The translations under genes were made by a program, and so were the position numbers. From NCBI RefSeq assembly GCF_003144405.1, contig NZ_PENW01000009.1, forward strand, positions 310,001 to 374,000: a stretch of DNA of 64,000 nt, given 5' to 3'. Positions 31,262 through 41,062 of the stretch are shown here, one piece after another. Source of the DNA: Proteus cibi (GTDB taxonomy: Bacteria; Pseudomonadota; Gammaproteobacteria; Enterobacterales; Enterobacteriaceae). The notes below the pieces were generated by a model, which was not told where the DNA came from, ran no database searches, and worked only from the letters and a program-made list of their open reading frames with translations. The stretch's first letter is position 1. Each line of letters opens with the position of its first letter.

Positions 31262-32008
31262 CTAAAGCTGAGATCTTAAGTAATTAAAAGCTGACGGATA
31301 AGGCGAAAAATAGCGTTGGTTAACCAAATAATCATCAGGATAAATAGTTAGCCAATATTGAAGTAAATCATAAGGCTTAGAAAAAGGCACAATACCTTGA
31401 CGATATAGCAAAATTGTTTGTGACATTTCTTGTCTCTGTTGCGAATTCAGCACTCGCTTAAAATATCCCGCCATATGCATTAATGCATTCGTTTGCCCTT
31501 CTCGGTTTGGTGCAACACTTAATGCTTTCATTAGCTTTTGTTGATATTTCGATGCTACTTCGTCGAGGGGGATTTCGTCAGAAAGGTTCGCGATATAACG
31601 CCCTAATTCTCGATAAGCCACTTGCGAATAAGCCATAATTAAATATTTATATCGACTATGGAATTTAATCAAAGCCCCTTTACTTAATGATTGATTAACC
31701 TGTTGTTGGTAATCGAATAGTGTAAAAAATTGGGTAAGAAAATGATCAAGAAAAATAGGCTGTAAAATTTGCTCAAGACTTAATTGAGGTAAGGTAAAAT
31801 TTGATGACGAAACAAGAGTGTCCCCTTCTTTTCCGATATAACCATAAATTGGTAACGGATGATCTCTGTTTTGGAGATCTATCTGCATAATGCCTATTTT
31901 TTCATCTTTCACCACATGACAAAGTAACGCTAACTTTTCTTGTAATTGGCGATCGCTGTTACTCATAATTTCTGAAGATATCCCGAGATAATTCACTTTT
32001 CTTTTCAT
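31262..32008 (-). CDS. YbgA-like DUF1722 protein with N-terminal extension
   Basis: The C-terminal two thirds (about 85-245) resemble the DUF1722 protein YbgA of E. coli: KGALIKFHSRYKYLIMAYSQ, YRELGRYIA, NALMHMAGYFKR and YLVNQRYFSPYP are recognisable. The function of the family is unknown. The 248 residues exceed E. coli YbgA (169) by an N-terminal region of about 80 residues. Starting YLGISSEIM, it has a faint resemblance to the DUF523 domain often fused to DUF1722, but lacks its usual Cys residues; this is a guess. The gene is convergent with nadD and occupies the place of cobC. No membrane segment or signal peptide is seen. Confidence 0.72.
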   Translation of the reverse strand: MKRKVNYLGISSEIMSNSDRQLQEKLALLCHVVKDEKIGIMQIDLQNRDHPLPIYGYIGKEGDTLVSSSNFTLPQLSLEQILQPIFLDHFLTQFFTLFDYQQQVNQSLSKGALIKFHSRYKYLIMAYSQVAYRELGRYIANLSDEIPLDEVASKYQQKLMKALSVAPNREGQTNALMHMAGYFKRVLNSQQRQEMSQTILLYRQGIVPFSKPYDLLQYWLTIYPDDYLVNQRYFSPYPSAFNYLRSQL

Positions 32009-32076
32009 TCTTTTTCTCTCTAACTAAAAAGTATGAGTATTAGTCTGTATAATCTGAACCCAACAAAATAAAAACA

Positions 32077-32090
32077 CACCTATTTAGGTG
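32077..32090. repeat. Short perfect inverted repeat upstream of the YbgA-like gene
   Basis: CACCTA-TT-TAGGTG lies 69 bases upstream of the YbgA-like start codon. It could be an operator for that gene or for the promoter at 32102-32129; there is no direct evidence. Confidence 0.35.
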
Positions 32091-32101
32091 GTTGATGAGC
32101 A

Positions 32102-32129
32102 TTGACAGACGAGGTTTAGCTGTTATTCT
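32102..32129 (+). promoter_or_regulatory. Strong sigma-70-like promoter in a gene-free stretch
   Basis: A perfect TTGACA (32102-32107), a 16-base spacer and TATTCT (32124-32129) point rightward. The next annotated gene, rsfS, begins about 400 bases downstream. The predicted transcript would begin just before the perfect palindrome at 32138-32153. Confidence 0.55.
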
Positions 32130-32137
32130 CACCCTCT

Positions 32138-32153
32138 GTTCCCTTAAGGGAAC
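32138..32153. repeat. Perfect 16-bp palindrome downstream of the orphan promoter
   Basis: GTTCCCTTAAGGGAAC is a perfect palindrome centred nine to eighteen bases after the expected start of the transcript from the promoter at 32102-32129. It is not followed by T residues, so it looks more like an operator or a 5' RNA hairpin than a terminator. Confidence 0.6.
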
Positions 32154-32237
32154 TGTAAGGTAAAACTGTCGTCTAAACGGAAAAGTTCCTATCTGCCTTC
32201 TTTTTGTTATTTATTATGACGCAGTTAATGGGCATAT

Positions 32238-32312
32238 ATGAATTTTTCTAAATCAAACGTCGAAAAACAAGAAAATGAGGTTTATGTTCTTGTTATTGCT
32301 AACTGGAATTAA
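32238..32312 (+). CDS. Possible 24-codon ORF upstream of the second ERIC
   Basis: The frame ATG AAT TTT TCT ... AAC TGG AAT TAA encodes 24 residues ending VLVIANWN. The only upstream purine stretch is a weak GGG. It lies downstream of the strong promoter at 32102-32129. I do not recognise it, and such a length arises readily by chance, so support is low. Confidence 0.15.
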   Translation: MNFSKSNVEKQENEVYVLVIANWN

Positions 32313-32361
32313 TCATCCAGTAAAATAGATTTATTGGTATAAATTCCTTTAAAATAGCATT

Positions 32362-32490
32362 CATATTCTAAATAATTTGAAGCGCAGTGAGACAACAAGT
32401 GGAGCAAGTCGCTAGGAACATACTCAAGTATATAACTAGTGCTAAATAAGTGTAGTCAACAACACTGCAACTTGAAGTATCACGAATATG
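32362..32490. repeat. ERIC element, degenerate copy
   Basis: A 129-base element of the same length as the copy at 4482-4610. The ends CATATTC...TTGAAGCGCAG and CTGCAACTTGAAG...GAATATG are inverted repeats. The core keeps TACTCAAGTATATAACTAGTG and a GTAGTCAAC stretch in the ERIC order, but is more diverged. It ends 44 bases before rsfS. Confidence 0.75.
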
Positions 32491-32534
32491 TTATTTTTCG
32501 ATTGAATTAACTCATTAGATTAAAGGTGATCCTT

Positions 32535-32852
32535 TTGCAAGGTTCTGAATTACAGCAATTTATTATTGATAAACTTGAAGATTCTAAAGCTCAAGACATT
32601 ATTGCATTAGATGTCCGCGGAAAATCAAGTGTCACTGATTACATGATTATTTGTACGGGCACATCAAGCAGACACCTAATGTCTGTTGCAGATAATCTCG
32701 TTGATGATTGTCGCGAAGCGGGGTTACAACCTTTAGGTGTTGAAGGTCAAGGCGTTTCTGACTGGATTGTCGTTGATCTTGGTGAAGCCATGGTACACGT
32801 CATGCAAGAAGATAGTCGCCGTATGTACGAACTTGAAAAACTCTGGAGCTGA
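32535..32852 (+). CDS. rsfS: Ribosome silencing factor RsfS
   Basis: Binds L14 on the 50S subunit and blocks subunit joining during starvation or stationary phase. I chose the TTG at 32535, giving 105 residues beginning MQGSELQQF as in E. coli. AAAGGTGATC, a long match to the 16S rRNA tail, ends five bases before it; an in-frame GTG at 32526 overlaps this ribosome binding site. [18 protein letters not shown] and [14 protein letters not shown] are family motifs. rlmH follows two bases later, as in other enterobacteria. Confidence 0.95.
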   Translation: MQGSELQQFIIDKLEDSKAQDIIALDVRGKSSVTDYMIICTGTSSRHLMSVADNLVDDCREAGLQPLGVEGQGVSDWIVVDLGEAMVHVMQEDSRRMYELEKLWS

Positions 32853-32854
32853 GT

Positions 32855-33325
32855 TTGAAATTACAGCTCATTGCCGTTGGTACAAAAATGCCGGACTGGA
32901 TACAGACCGGCTTTATGGATTATCTTAATCGATTCCCAAAAGACATGCCTTTAGAACTTATCGAGATCCCCGCTGGCAAGCGTGGAAAGAATGCGGATAT
33001 AAAACGTATTCTCGAAAAAGAAGGTGAACAAATGTTAGCGGCTGTAGGTAAAGGATATCGTATCGTTACTCTCGATATTCCTGGCGCTCGCTGGGATACG
33101 CCAAAACTTGCAGAACAACTTGATCGATGGAAGCTTGATGGTAGGAATGTCAGCTTACTCATTGGTGGCCCTGAAGGATTAGCACCTGCTTGTAAGGCTG
33201 CGGCTGAACAAAGCTGGTCGTTATCTCCTTTAACAATGCCACATCCCCTTGTTCGCGTCGTGGTAGCAGAAAGCCTTTATCGGGCATGGAGCATTACCAC
33301 AAACCATCCTTATCATCGTGAATAA
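32855..33325 (+). CDS. rlmH: 23S rRNA pseudouridine-1915 N3-methyltransferase
   Basis: SPOUT-class methyltransferase that methylates pseudouridine 1915 in helix 69 of 23S rRNA. The 156 residues match E. coli RlmH (155) with one insertion. Conserved are [25 protein letters not shown] (SAM-binding knot) and the C-terminal [14 protein letters not shown]. The start is TTG with GGAG eight bases upstream. It is coupled to rsfS, and both act on the large ribosomal subunit. Confidence 0.96.
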   Translation: MKLQLIAVGTKMPDWIQTGFMDYLNRFPKDMPLELIEIPAGKRGKNADIKRILEKEGEQMLAAVGKGYRIVTLDIPGARWDTPKLAEQLDRWKLDGRNVSLLIGGPEGLAPACKAAAEQSWSLSPLTMPHPLVRVVVAESLYRAWSITTNHPYHRE

Positions 33326-33348
33326 TCAATAAATTGGCGGGTCAGTAA

Positions 33349-35259
33349 GTGAAGTCAAATGGGATGAAAAGAAAAAAACGTACCCCGTTTCGAGATTATA
33401 CTGCGGAATCAAAGCTATTTATCCGTCGTGTGATTGTCGCATTTTCAGTAATTATTATATTGAGTGGTATTTTGGTTTTTAACCTCAATCACTTACAGAT
33501 CGATCGCCATGATGATTATCAAACACGTTCAAATGATAACCGAATAAAATTAGTACCAATCGCTCCCAGCAGAGGCATTATTTACGATCGCAAAGGTATC
33601 CCTCTTGCGCTCAATCGTACTATCTATCAATTAGAGATTGTGCCGGAAAAGGTAGCAAATTTACAGGAAACACTTGAAAGTTTAAGAGATGTTGTTGATT
33701 TAACTGACGAAGATATTGCTGCGTTTGAAAAAGAGCGCAAGCGCTCACGTCGATTTAGCTCTATTGCTTTAAAAACAACATTAAGCCAAGTACAAGTCGC
33801 GCGTTTCGCAATCAATCAATACCGCTATCCCGGTTTAGAAATTAAAGGCTATCAACGTCGTTATTACCCTTATGGCTCAGCATTAACACATGTGATTGGT
33901 TACGTCGCAAAAATTAACGATAAAGATGTTGAACGCCTTGAAAAAGAAGGTTTATCACCTAACTATGCGGCAACTCATGATATCGGCAAATTAGGCATTG
34001 AACGTTATTATGAGTCTGTTTTACACGGCACAACTGGCTATGAAGAAGTTGAAGTTAATAGCCGTGGTCGAGTTATTCGCCAATTACACGAACAGCCCCC
34101 ACAGGCAGGTAAAGATATCTATCTTACCATCGACCTTGAACTGCAAACCTATATTGAAGAATTACTCACCACAAGCCGAGCGGCGGTTGTAGTAACCGAT
34201 CCTCGCAATGGTGAAATTTTAGCGCTTGTATCAAACCCTAGTTATGATCCTAACTTATTTGTCGGTGGGATTTCGAACACCGACTATCAAGGGTTATTAA
34301 ACAACCCAGATAGACCGCTGATCAACCGTACAACCCAAGGTCTTTATCCACCAGCATCAACCGTAAAACCGTTTATGTCTGTTGCTGCATTAAGTGAAGG
34401 TGTCATTACAGCCAATACAACAATTCATGATCCTGGCTGGTGGCAACTTCCAGGCTCTGAAAAACGTTATCGAGATTGGAAACGTTGGGGACATGGAAAG
34501 CTTAATGTGACAAAATCTATCGTAGAATCGGCGGATACCTTCTTCTACCAAGTTGCTTATGATATGGGTATTGATCGTATATCAACTTGGATGGGGCGCT
34601 TTGGTTATGGTGAATATACTGGTATTGATCTATCCGAAGAACGTAATGGCATCATGCCAACGCGTGAGTGGAAACAACAACGTTATAAAAAACCTTGGTA
34701 TCAAGGTGACACGATCCCTGTAGGGATTGGACAAGGTTATTGGACAGCAACGCCAATTCAAATGGCGAAAGCGTTAATGACATTGATTAATGACGGCCAA
34801 GTTAAAACCCCTCACCTACTTTATGGTACAAAACTTGGCAATGAAATGTTGCCTTATGTGGATACTGAAACACGACAAATTGGTGATATCAACTCAGGTT
34901 ATTGGGAATTAGCAAAACACGGCATGTATGGTGTGGCTAATTTTCCTAACGGTACAGGTCGCCGAAGTTTTGCAGATGCACCTTATAAAGTAGCCGCAAA
35001 ATCAGGAACTGCGCAGGTGTTTAGTTACGAAACCTACAATGCGAGTCAATTGGCTGAACATCTTCGTGACCACAAATTGATGATTGCTTTTGCGCCTTAT
35101 GATAAACCAACCGTAGCCATCTCTATTATCCTAGAGAATGGTGGCGCAGGTCCTTCTGTCGGTGATATTACAAGACAAATTCTAGACCACATTCTTCTTG
35201 GTGATAACAACACCGTATTGCCAGCTTCTCCACCCGCACCGCGTGGTTCAGAGGAATAA
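33349..35259 (+). CDS. mrdA: Penicillin-binding protein 2, peptidoglycan transpeptidase
   Basis: Class B penicillin-binding protein of the elongasome, crosslinking peptidoglycan of the lateral wall with RodA. The 636 residues have one membrane anchor (about 25-48), a pedestal domain and a transpeptidase domain with Ser337-Thr-Val-Lys340, Ser394-Ala-Asp396 and Lys551-Ser-Gly553. The residue before the active Ser is Ala where E. coli has Gly, by recall. The start is GTG; an ATG at 33364 is possible. It precedes mrdB by five bases. Confidence 0.96.
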   Translation: MKSNGMKRKKRTPFRDYTAESKLFIRRVIVAFSVIIILSGILVFNLNHLQIDRHDDYQTRSNDNRIKLVPIAPSRGIIYDRKGIPLALNRTIYQLEIVPEKVANLQETLESLRDVVDLTDEDIAAFEKERKRSRRFSSIALKTTLSQVQVARFAINQYRYPGLEIKGYQRRYYPYGSALTHVIGYVAKINDKDVERLEKEGLSPNYAATHDIGKLGIERYYESVLHGTTGYEEVEVNSRGRVIRQLHEQPPQAGKDIYLTIDLELQTYIEELLTTSRAAVVVTDPRNGEILALVSNPSYDPNLFVGGISNTDYQGLLNNPDRPLINRTTQGLYPPASTVKPFMSVAALSEGVITANTTIHDPGWWQLPGSEKRYRDWKRWGHGKLNVTKSIVESADTFFYQVAYDMGIDRISTWMGRFGYGEYTGIDLSEERNGIMPTREWKQQRYKKPWYQGDTIPVGIGQGYWTATPIQMAKALMTLINDGQVKTPHLLYGTKLGNEMLPYVDTETRQIGDINSGYWELAKHGMYGVANFPNGTGRRSFADAPYKVAAKSGTAQVFSYETYNASQLAEHLRDHKLMIAFAPYDKPTVAISIILENGGAGPSVGDITRQILDHILLGDNNTVLPASPPAPRGSEE

Positions 35260-35264
35260 TACTC

Positions 35265-36377
35265 ATGACTGAAAATAATAAGAAAAAATCCTTCTGGACT
35301 CGGCTCCATATCGACCCTCTATTCTTACTTTGCATTATTGCTTTATTAGGATATAGCGCATTTATTATGTGGAGTGCCAGCGGGCAAGATCCAGAAATGA
35401 TGCAACGTAAGTTAGGGCAGATTGCAATGGGTTTTATGGTCATGATAGTCATGGCACAAATCCCACCGAGAGTCTATGAAAGCTGGGCGCCTCACCTCTA
35501 TTTTTTCTGTGTTATTTTACTTATTCTTGTTGATGTCTTTGGACAAATCAGTAAAGGTGCACAACGTTGGCTGGATTTAGGTATTGTGCGTTTTCAGCCT
35601 TCAGAAATCGCTAAAATAGCAGTGCCTTTAATGGTCGCTCGATTTATGAATCGCGATGTGTGTCCTCCTACATTGCGTAATACAGCCATTGCTCTGGTCC
35701 TTATTTTTGTCCCCACTTTATTAGTCGCAGCACAGCCTGACTTAGGGACATCTATTCTTGTCGCTACTTCTGGATTATTCGTTCTTTTCTTAGCGGGAAT
35801 GAGTTGGCGCCTTATCACCGTGGCCATTATTCTTGTCGCCGCCTTTATCCCCATACTTTGGTTTTTCCTAATGCATGATTACCAGCAAGCACGGGTAATG
35901 ATGCTCCTTGATCCTGAATCAGACCCCCTTGGAGCAGGATATCATATCATCCAATCTAAAATTGCCATTGGTTCGGGTGGATTACATGGAAAAGGATGGT
36001 TACAAGGCACTCAATCTCAATTAGAATTCTTACCAGAGCGCCATACAGACTTTATTTTTGCTGTATTGGCTGAAGAGCTCGGATTAATTGGTGTTTTGAT
36101 ACTACTAACGCTTTATATACTCTTAATTGCGCGAGGTCTTTACCTTGCAACGAAAGCACAAAATACATTTGGTAGAGTAATGATTGGCGGATTAATGCTA
36201 ATTTTCTTTGTCTATGTCTTTGTCAACATAGGAATGGTGAGTGGCATCCTTCCTGTTGTGGGTGTTCCGTTACCGCTGATGAGTTACGGAGGCTCAGCCC
36301 TTATTGTGTTAATGGCTGGGTTTGGTATCGTGATGTCGATTCATACACACCGAAAACTACTATCGAAAAGTTTATAA
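35265..36377 (+). CDS. mrdB: RodA, SEDS peptidoglycan glycosyltransferase
   Basis: Multi-pass inner-membrane glycosyltransferase that polymerises lipid II in the elongasome with PBP2. The 370 residues equal the E. coli length. There are about ten membrane segments, the SEDS motif region [15 protein letters not shown], and [17 protein letters not shown] with the conserved acidic loop residues. GAGGA precedes the start by nine bases. It lies directly between its partner mrdA and rlpA. Confidence 0.97.
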   Translation: MTENNKKKSFWTRLHIDPLFLLCIIALLGYSAFIMWSASGQDPEMMQRKLGQIAMGFMVMIVMAQIPPRVYESWAPHLYFFCVILLILVDVFGQISKGAQRWLDLGIVRFQPSEIAKIAVPLMVARFMNRDVCPPTLRNTAIALVLIFVPTLLVAAQPDLGTSILVATSGLFVLFLAGMSWRLITVAIILVAAFIPILWFFLMHDYQQARVMMLLDPESDPLGAGYHIIQSKIAIGSGGLHGKGWLQGTQSQLEFLPERHTDFIFAVLAEELGLIGVLILLTLYILLIARGLYLATKAQNTFGRVMIGGLMLIFFVYVFVNIGMVSGILPVVGVPLPLMSYGGSALIVLMAGFGIVMSIHTHRKLLSKSL

Positions 36378-36387
36378 TGAGGTTTTT

Positions 36388-37377
36388 ATGCGTCTGCAAT
36401 GGGTTTTGATTGGTATCAGTGCATTGCTACTGTCAGGGTGTGTTATTGATAAACCAAATACCAATAAACAGCCAGCACCATTACCCAATGTGCCAGCTCA
36501 ACGTGTTCTTGGTGCTGAGCCACGTTACGAGCCTTATCACCCTACGGCAAATCAAGATTACCGAAAAAACGGGGTGATTTACCGTATTGTGACTGATCCT
36601 GCCAATTTCAGTGAGAAAGGCGAAGCGATTGTCTATGATAGCTTAGCGATGAGTCGATTAACGACCATTGGTGAGCGCGTTAATCCCTATGAATTTGCCG
36701 TTGCGCATCCTACATTGCCAATCCCAAGCTATGCAAAAATCACGAACTTGCTCAATGGACGTACCATGGTTGTACGTATTAATGACCGTGGTCCTTATGT
36801 CAATGGAAAACAAATCCAGGTCACTCCAGCGGTTTCTGATAGCTTACGTTTAATGCCGACAACCCCATTGCTTATTGAAGGCATTGTTGTTGATCAATCT
36901 GGTCATATGAGTGGTATTGGTACACATGGTGCGCAAATAGAGAAGAAAACAACAGCATTACCTGAACGTCCTAATTTTAATGCTCAACCAGCAACGCCTG
37001 CGCCATTAACAACATCCGCGCCTACCAACAACAATATGCCAGTTAAGCCATCAGCTCCAGCTCCAGCTCCAGCTCCAGCTCCAGCTCCAGCTCCAGCTCC
37101 AGCTCCAGCTCCAGCTCCAGCTCCAAAACCAGTATTATCTTCAAATTCCATAACACAAGGCTTTTATGTCCAAGTTGGGGCTCTCAGTAACGAAAATAAT
37201 GCACAGTTTTGGCTCAATGATTTATCGTCATTATTTAGCACTCAAGGCGTGATCAATAAAACAGATGGATTATATAAAGTACAACTCGGCCCCTATTCAT
37301 CTAAAGATCAAGCCGAAACGATAAAAAACAAGCTAAAACAAGTTAAAGATATCACTGGGTTTATTATTACCCAATAA
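36388..37377 (+). CDS. rlpA: RlpA, septal-ring lipoprotein with SPOR domain
   Basis: Outer-membrane lipoprotein that binds denuded glycan at the division site. The 329 residues have a lipobox LLSGC (Cys18), a double-psi beta-barrel (about 55-170, VVRINDRGPYV), a Pro/Ala-rich linker and a C-terminal SPOR domain (about 255-329, FYVQVGALSNENNA). In the barrel, GERVNPYEFAVAH has Asn at the position where the lytic P. aeruginosa enzyme has Asp, so transglycosylase activity is doubtful. The linker includes a pure GCTCCA repeat coding for (Ala-Pro)12. Confidence 0.94.
   Translation: MRLQWVLIGISALLLSGCVIDKPNTNKQPAPLPNVPAQRVLGAEPRYEPYHPTANQDYRKNGVIYRIVTDPANFSEKGEAIVYDSLAMSRLTTIGERVNPYEFAVAHPTLPIPSYAKITNLLNGRTMVVRINDRGPYVNGKQIQVTPAVSDSLRLMPTTPLLIEGIVVDQSGHMSGIGTHGAQIEKKTTALPERPNFNAQPATPAPLTTSAPTNNNMPVKPSAPAPAPAPAPAPAPAPAPAPAPAPKPVLSSNSITQGFYVQVGALSNENNAQFWLNDLSSLFSTQGVINKTDGLYKVQLGPYSSKDQAETIKNKLKQVKDITGFIITQ
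37054..37125 (+). repeat. Hexanucleotide repeat (GCTCCA)12 inside rlpA
   Basis: Twelve uninterrupted GCTCCA units encode Ala-Pro repeats at residues 223-246 of RlpA. Perfect identity at the third codon positions indicates slippage expansion rather than only protein-level selection. Length changes would stay in frame. Confidence 0.95.
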
Positions 37378-37404
37378 AGGATAATTTTACGTAAAATCCT
37401 TTTT

Positions 37405-37455
37405 ATATCAGCAAATTCAAGCGTAGAATCGTCTGGATTTGCTGATATTTTATTT
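37405..37455 (+). terminator. Terminator between rlpA and dacA
   Basis: ATATCAGCAAAT (37405-37416) and ATTTGCTGATAT (37437-37448) form a twelve-base stem followed by TTTATTT. It suggests that dacA is transcribed mainly from its own promoter. Confidence 0.75.
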
Positions 37456-37499
37456 ATCGCTCCCTATTTTTCCCTGAATTTTCGGATCAAACAAACAGA

Positions 37500-38711
37500 A
37501 TGAAACAGATACTCCCAGCAAAATTACTAAGAACAAGTCTATTAAGCGCCACTTTTGCTTTACTCACAGTAAGTCATCAAGGTATTGCAGAAGATTCCCT
37601 AAAAACAATGATACCTGCTGTTCCTAGTATCGAAGCCGAATCTTATATTCTTATTGATTATCATTCTGGGAAAGTACTGGCTGAAATGAACGCTGACGTT
37701 CGCCGTGATCCTGCAAGTTTAACCAAGATGATGACTAGCTATGTTATTGGTCAATCTATTCGTGCAGGTAAAATCTCTAATAGCGATATCGTACCCATTG
37801 GTGAAGAAGCATGGGCAACGGGTAATCCTGTTTTTCGTGGCTCTTCTTTAATGTTCTTAAAACCGGGTGATCAAGTTACAGTTGCGCAGTTAACTCGTGG
37901 TATTAACTTACAATCAGGTAATGATGCTTGTGTTGCAATGGCCTCTTATGTTGCAGGAAGCCAAGATACATTTGTGACCATGATGAACGATTACGTTAAA
38001 CGTCTAGGTTTACAAAATACACAATTCCAAACCGTTCATGGTCTTGATGCTCCAGGACAATATAGCTCAGCTCGCGATATGGCACTAATTGGTGCTGCAT
38101 TAATTCGCGATGTACCGGATGAATATGCCATCTATAAAGAAAAAGAGTACACCTACAATAATATCCGCCAAACTAACCGCAATGGTTTGTTGTGGGATAC
38201 CAGCTTAAACGTTGATGGCATTAAAACAGGTCATACGGCATCTGCTGGCTATAACCTTGTCGCGTCTGCAACTGAAGGCGATATGCGTTTAATTTCTGCG
38301 GTTATGGGAGGTCACTCATCTAAAGGCCGTGATGCTGAAAGTAAAAAACTACTCACTTGGGGTTTTCGTTTCTTTGAAACCGTAAAACCATTACAAGTGG
38401 GTAAAGAGTTCGCGGCTGAACCTATCTGGTATGGTGAAACAGATAAAGTACAATTAGGAGTAGATAAAGATGTTTATTTAACTATTCCTCGTGGTCGTTT
38501 AAAGGATTTAAAAGCAAGCTATGTTCTTGATAATGTAGAATTACATGCCCCAGTAACTAAAAACCAAGTTGTGGGAACAATTAATTTCCAACTTGACGGT
38601 CAAGTTATTGAACAGCGACCACTTGTTGTGATGAATGAAGTAAAAGAAGGTGGTTTCTTTAGCCGTATTATCGACTATATCAAATTATTATTCTCACACT
38701 GGTTTGGCTAA
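37500..38711 (+). CDS. dacA: D-alanyl-D-alanine carboxypeptidase, PBP5
   Basis: Periplasmic low-molecular-weight penicillin-binding protein trimming pentapeptides; it is held to the inner membrane by a C-terminal amphipathic helix. The 403 residues equal E. coli PBP5. The signal peptide ends near 30; the motifs are Ser73-Leu-Thr-Lys76, SGN in LQSGNDAC and KTG in VDGIKTGHT, and the anchor is [14 protein letters not shown]. No strong Shine-Dalgarno precedes the ATG at 37500. The gene follows rlpA after a terminator. Confidence 0.97.
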   Translation: MKQILPAKLLRTSLLSATFALLTVSHQGIAEDSLKTMIPAVPSIEAESYILIDYHSGKVLAEMNADVRRDPASLTKMMTSYVIGQSIRAGKISNSDIVPIGEEAWATGNPVFRGSSLMFLKPGDQVTVAQLTRGINLQSGNDACVAMASYVAGSQDTFVTMMNDYVKRLGLQNTQFQTVHGLDAPGQYSSARDMALIGAALIRDVPDEYAIYKEKEYTYNNIRQTNRNGLLWDTSLNVDGIKTGHTASAGYNLVASATEGDMRLISAVMGGHSSKGRDAESKKLLTWGFRFFETVKPLQVGKEFAAEPIWYGETDKVQLGVDKDVYLTIPRGRLKDLKASYVLDNVELHAPVTKNQVVGTINFQLDGQVIEQRPLVVMNEVKEGGFFSRIIDYIKLLFSHWFG

Positions 38712-38729
38712 GACTTGAAAAAGGTAAAT

Positions 38730-38795
38730 ATGACCACATATAAATTCCATACAGATATTGGCAGAAATACATTTACCATTCCATATTTACCCTAA
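38730..38795 (+). CDS. Possible 21-residue small protein between dacA and ybeD
   Basis: A 21-codon frame starting MTTYKFHTDIGR has AAAAAGG five bases before its ATG, a good ribosome binding site, and starts 18 bases after the dacA stop. It ends ten bases before a terminator. I do not recognise the product; it has no membrane segment. The well placed signal and terminator make it worth keeping, but conservation is unknown. Confidence 0.3.
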   Translation: MTTYKFHTDIGRNTFTIPYLP

Positions 38796-38805
38796 TTACC
38801 AGTAT

Positions 38806-38839
38806 CGCATTCCTTATTATGTAAGGAATGCGCTTTTTA
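38806..38839 (+). terminator. Terminator after dacA
   Basis: CGCATTCCTTA (38806-38816) and TAAGGAATGCG (38822-38832) form an eleven-base stem followed by CTTTTTATTT. Confidence 0.92.
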
Positions 38840-38907
38840 TTTGCTAAGATTAGGTGTAGAAATAAATTATTAAAACAACAGCACCTGTTGTCTTAAGGAA
38901 TTACATT

Positions 38908-39174
38908 ATGATGAAAACAAAATTAAATGAACTGTTAGAGTTCCCATGTTCTTTCACTTATAAAGTGATGGGTCATGCAAAACCTGAATTAGTAGATCAA
39001 GTCGTTGAAGTCATTCAACGCCATGCACCTGGTGATTACACACCTTCAGTGAAACCTAGTAGCAAAGGTAATTATCACTCGGTGTCTATTACCATCAATG
39101 CAACTCATATCGATCAAGTAGAAACGTTATATAAAGAATTAGGTGAACTTGAACTGGTACGTATGGTTCTATAA
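38908..39174 (+). CDS. ybeD: YbeD, small ACT-like fold protein (UPF0250)
   Basis: A cytoplasmic protein of 88 residues, nearly identical to E. coli YbeD (87). [16 protein letters not shown] and [20 protein letters not shown] are conserved. The fold resembles regulatory ACT domains; the function is not established. AAGGA lies eight bases before the first ATG; the second ATG, three bases later, matches the E. coli start. It lies between dacA and lipB, with its own terminator. Confidence 0.94.
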   Translation: MMKTKLNELLEFPCSFTYKVMGHAKPELVDQVVEVIQRHAPGDYTPSVKPSSKGNYHSVSITINATHIDQVETLYKELGELELVRMVL

Positions 39175-39200
39175 TCTCTTCTTTTAATCGATGCCTTTTT

Positions 39201-39233
39201 AAAAGCGCCTTTCATCATTAAGGCGCTTTTTCT
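39201..39233 (+). terminator. Terminator after ybeD
   Basis: AAAAGCGCCTT (39201-39211) and AAGGCGCTTTT (39220-39230) form a perfect stem followed by TTCTT. Confidence 0.92.
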
Positions 39234-39337
39234 TATTCTACATTTCCTTATTTTTCCCCTTACCTCGGAAAAAAAACATCTCAATCTGGTAGTTCATTTA
39301 CTGGAGCGTTATACTGCTCTTCACAATTACGCTACAA

Positions 39338-39982
39338 ATGAAGATTTTCACGGTGCAAGACAAGACAATCATTATTCGCCAATTAGGTGTGAAACCCTAT
39401 TTACCGGTTTCTGATTCTATGCATCAGTTTACGGAAAAACGGGAAAGTCACACTCCTGATGAAATATGGCTCGTTCAACATGAACAGGTTTTTACCCAAG
39501 GCCAAGCAGGTAAAGCTGAACACTTATTAAATACAGGAACTATCCCTGTTATTCAGTCTGATCGTGGCGGTCAAGTCACTTATCATGGCCCCGGTCAACA
39601 AGTGATGTATGTTTTAATTGATTTAAAACGCAATCATGTCGGTGTTCGTCAATTAGTCACCGCTCTTGAAAACACCGTTATTGATACGCTGGCAGAGTTT
39701 AATGTAGAGGCTTATGCTCGCGCTGATGCACCCGGCGTTTATGTAAAGGGTGATAAAATTTGCTCTTTAGGATTGCGTATTCGTAAAGGTTGCTCCTTTC
39801 ATGGACTTGCACTCAATATCGATATGGATTTATCCCCTTTTACACGAATAAATCCTTGTGGTTATTCTGATCTCAAAATGACGCAGTTAATTGATTTTGC
39901 ACCGAATACGACAACGACACAGGTAGCACCGTTATTAGTTAAGCATTTTTGTACACAACTAGGATTTCAACCACAGCAATAA
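39338..39982 (+). CDS. lipB: Octanoyl-ACP:protein N-octanoyltransferase
   Basis: Transfers octanoyl groups from acyl carrier protein to lipoyl domains, the first step of endogenous lipoylation. The 214 residues include [14 protein letters not shown], the catalytic Lys140 in [11 protein letters not shown] and the catalytic Cys174 in RINPCGYSD. The start is the only plausible ATG in frame and has no strong ribosome binding site. lipA follows after about 100 bases; E. coli has ybeF between them and this genome does not. Confidence 0.96.
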   Translation: MKIFTVQDKTIIIRQLGVKPYLPVSDSMHQFTEKRESHTPDEIWLVQHEQVFTQGQAGKAEHLLNTGTIPVIQSDRGGQVTYHGPGQQVMYVLIDLKRNHVGVRQLVTALENTVIDTLAEFNVEAYARADAPGVYVKGDKICSLGLRIRKGCSFHGLALNIDMDLSPFTRINPCGYSDLKMTQLIDFAPNTTTTQVAPLLVKHFCTQLGFQPQQ

Positions 39983-40083
39983 AAATGCTATAATTTTTTT
40001 AACATTTGTCATATTTTTTTAAAACCCTGATTACCTCAGTCACATCGTGTTAATCACTCTAGATAACTGGAACTGGCACAATT

Positions 40084-41049
40084 ATGAGTAAACCTATTCA
40101 GATGGAACGCGGAGTTAAATATCGCGACGCCGATAAAATGGCACTTATTCCTGTTAAAACAGTCGCTACAGAACGTGAACAACTGCTACGCAAACCTGAT
40201 TGGATGAAAATAAAGTTACCCGCTGACTCAAGTAAAATACAGGGTATCAAAGCAGCGATGCGTAAAAATGGTCTTCATTCCGTCTGTGAAGAAGCCTCTT
40301 GCCCTAACCTTGCAGAGTGTTTTAACCACGGAACAGCAACCTTTATGATCTTAGGCGCAATCTGTACACGCCGTTGCCCATTCTGCGATGTTGCTCATGG
40401 TCGCCCAAATGCCCCCGATCCACAAGAGCCAGAAAAACTCGCTCAAACGATTAAAGATATGGGGTTACGCTACGTTGTCATTACTTCCGTAGACCGCGAT
40501 GATTTACGTGATGGCGGTGCTCAACATTTTGCTGATTGTATTGCTGCCATTCGTGCAAAAAATCCAACGATCCGTATTGAAACATTAGTTCCTGACTTCC
40601 GTGGTCGTATGGATAAAGCACTTGAGATCCTCACAGAAACACCACCTGATGTCTTCAACCATAACTTAGAGAACGTTCCTCGCGTTTATCGTCAAGTACG
40701 TCCAGGTGCTAACTATCAATGGTCATTAACATTGTTAGAGCGTTTTAAGCAAGCTCACCCAGATATTCCGACTAAATCCGGTTTAATGGTTGGTCTTGGG
40801 GAAACCAATGAAGAAATTATTGACGTTATGCGTGATCTGCGTAAACATGGGGTAACGATGCTGACATTAGGGCAATATTTACAGCCAAGCCGTCACCATC
40901 TTCCTGTTCAACGCTACGTCAGTCCTGACGAGTTTGAATATATGAAAGAGCAAGCACTTGCGATGGGCTTTACCCACGCAGCTTGTGGGCCGTTTGTTCG
41001 CTCGTCTTATCATGCTGATCTTCAAGCTCAGGGGATTGAGGTTAAATAA
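40084..41049 (+). CDS. lipA: Lipoyl synthase
   Basis: Radical-SAM enzyme inserting two sulfurs into octanoylated lipoyl domains. The 321 residues equal E. coli LipA. The auxiliary cluster ligands are Cys68, Cys73 and Cys79 ([12 protein letters not shown]) and the radical-SAM ligands Cys94, Cys98 and Cys101 (CTRRCPFC); the C-terminal RSSYHAD carries the conserved Ser. It acts on the product of LipB, encoded upstream. tatE and ybeM, which separate lipA from crcB in E. coli, are missing. Confidence 0.97.
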   Translation: MSKPIQMERGVKYRDADKMALIPVKTVATEREQLLRKPDWMKIKLPADSSKIQGIKAAMRKNGLHSVCEEASCPNLAECFNHGTATFMILGAICTRRCPFCDVAHGRPNAPDPQEPEKLAQTIKDMGLRYVVITSVDRDDLRDGGAQHFADCIAAIRAKNPTIRIETLVPDFRGRMDKALEILTETPPDVFNHNLENVPRVYRQVRPGANYQWSLTLLERFKQAHPDIPTKSGLMVGLGETNEEIIDVMRDLRKHGVTMLTLGQYLQPSRHHLPVQRYVSPDEFEYMKEQALAMGFTHAACGPFVRSSYHADLQAQGIEVK

Positions 41050-41062
41050 CAATTGATCTCTC

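Noticed and set aside
36668..36853. Second frame inside rlpA
   Set aside because: It is out of phase with a clear lipoprotein gene, lacks a start signal and ends without domain character.
41050..41062. Possible fluoride riboswitch before crcB
   Set aside because: Only 13 bases separate lipA from crcB, and no conserved riboswitch core is seen in the preceding sequence.
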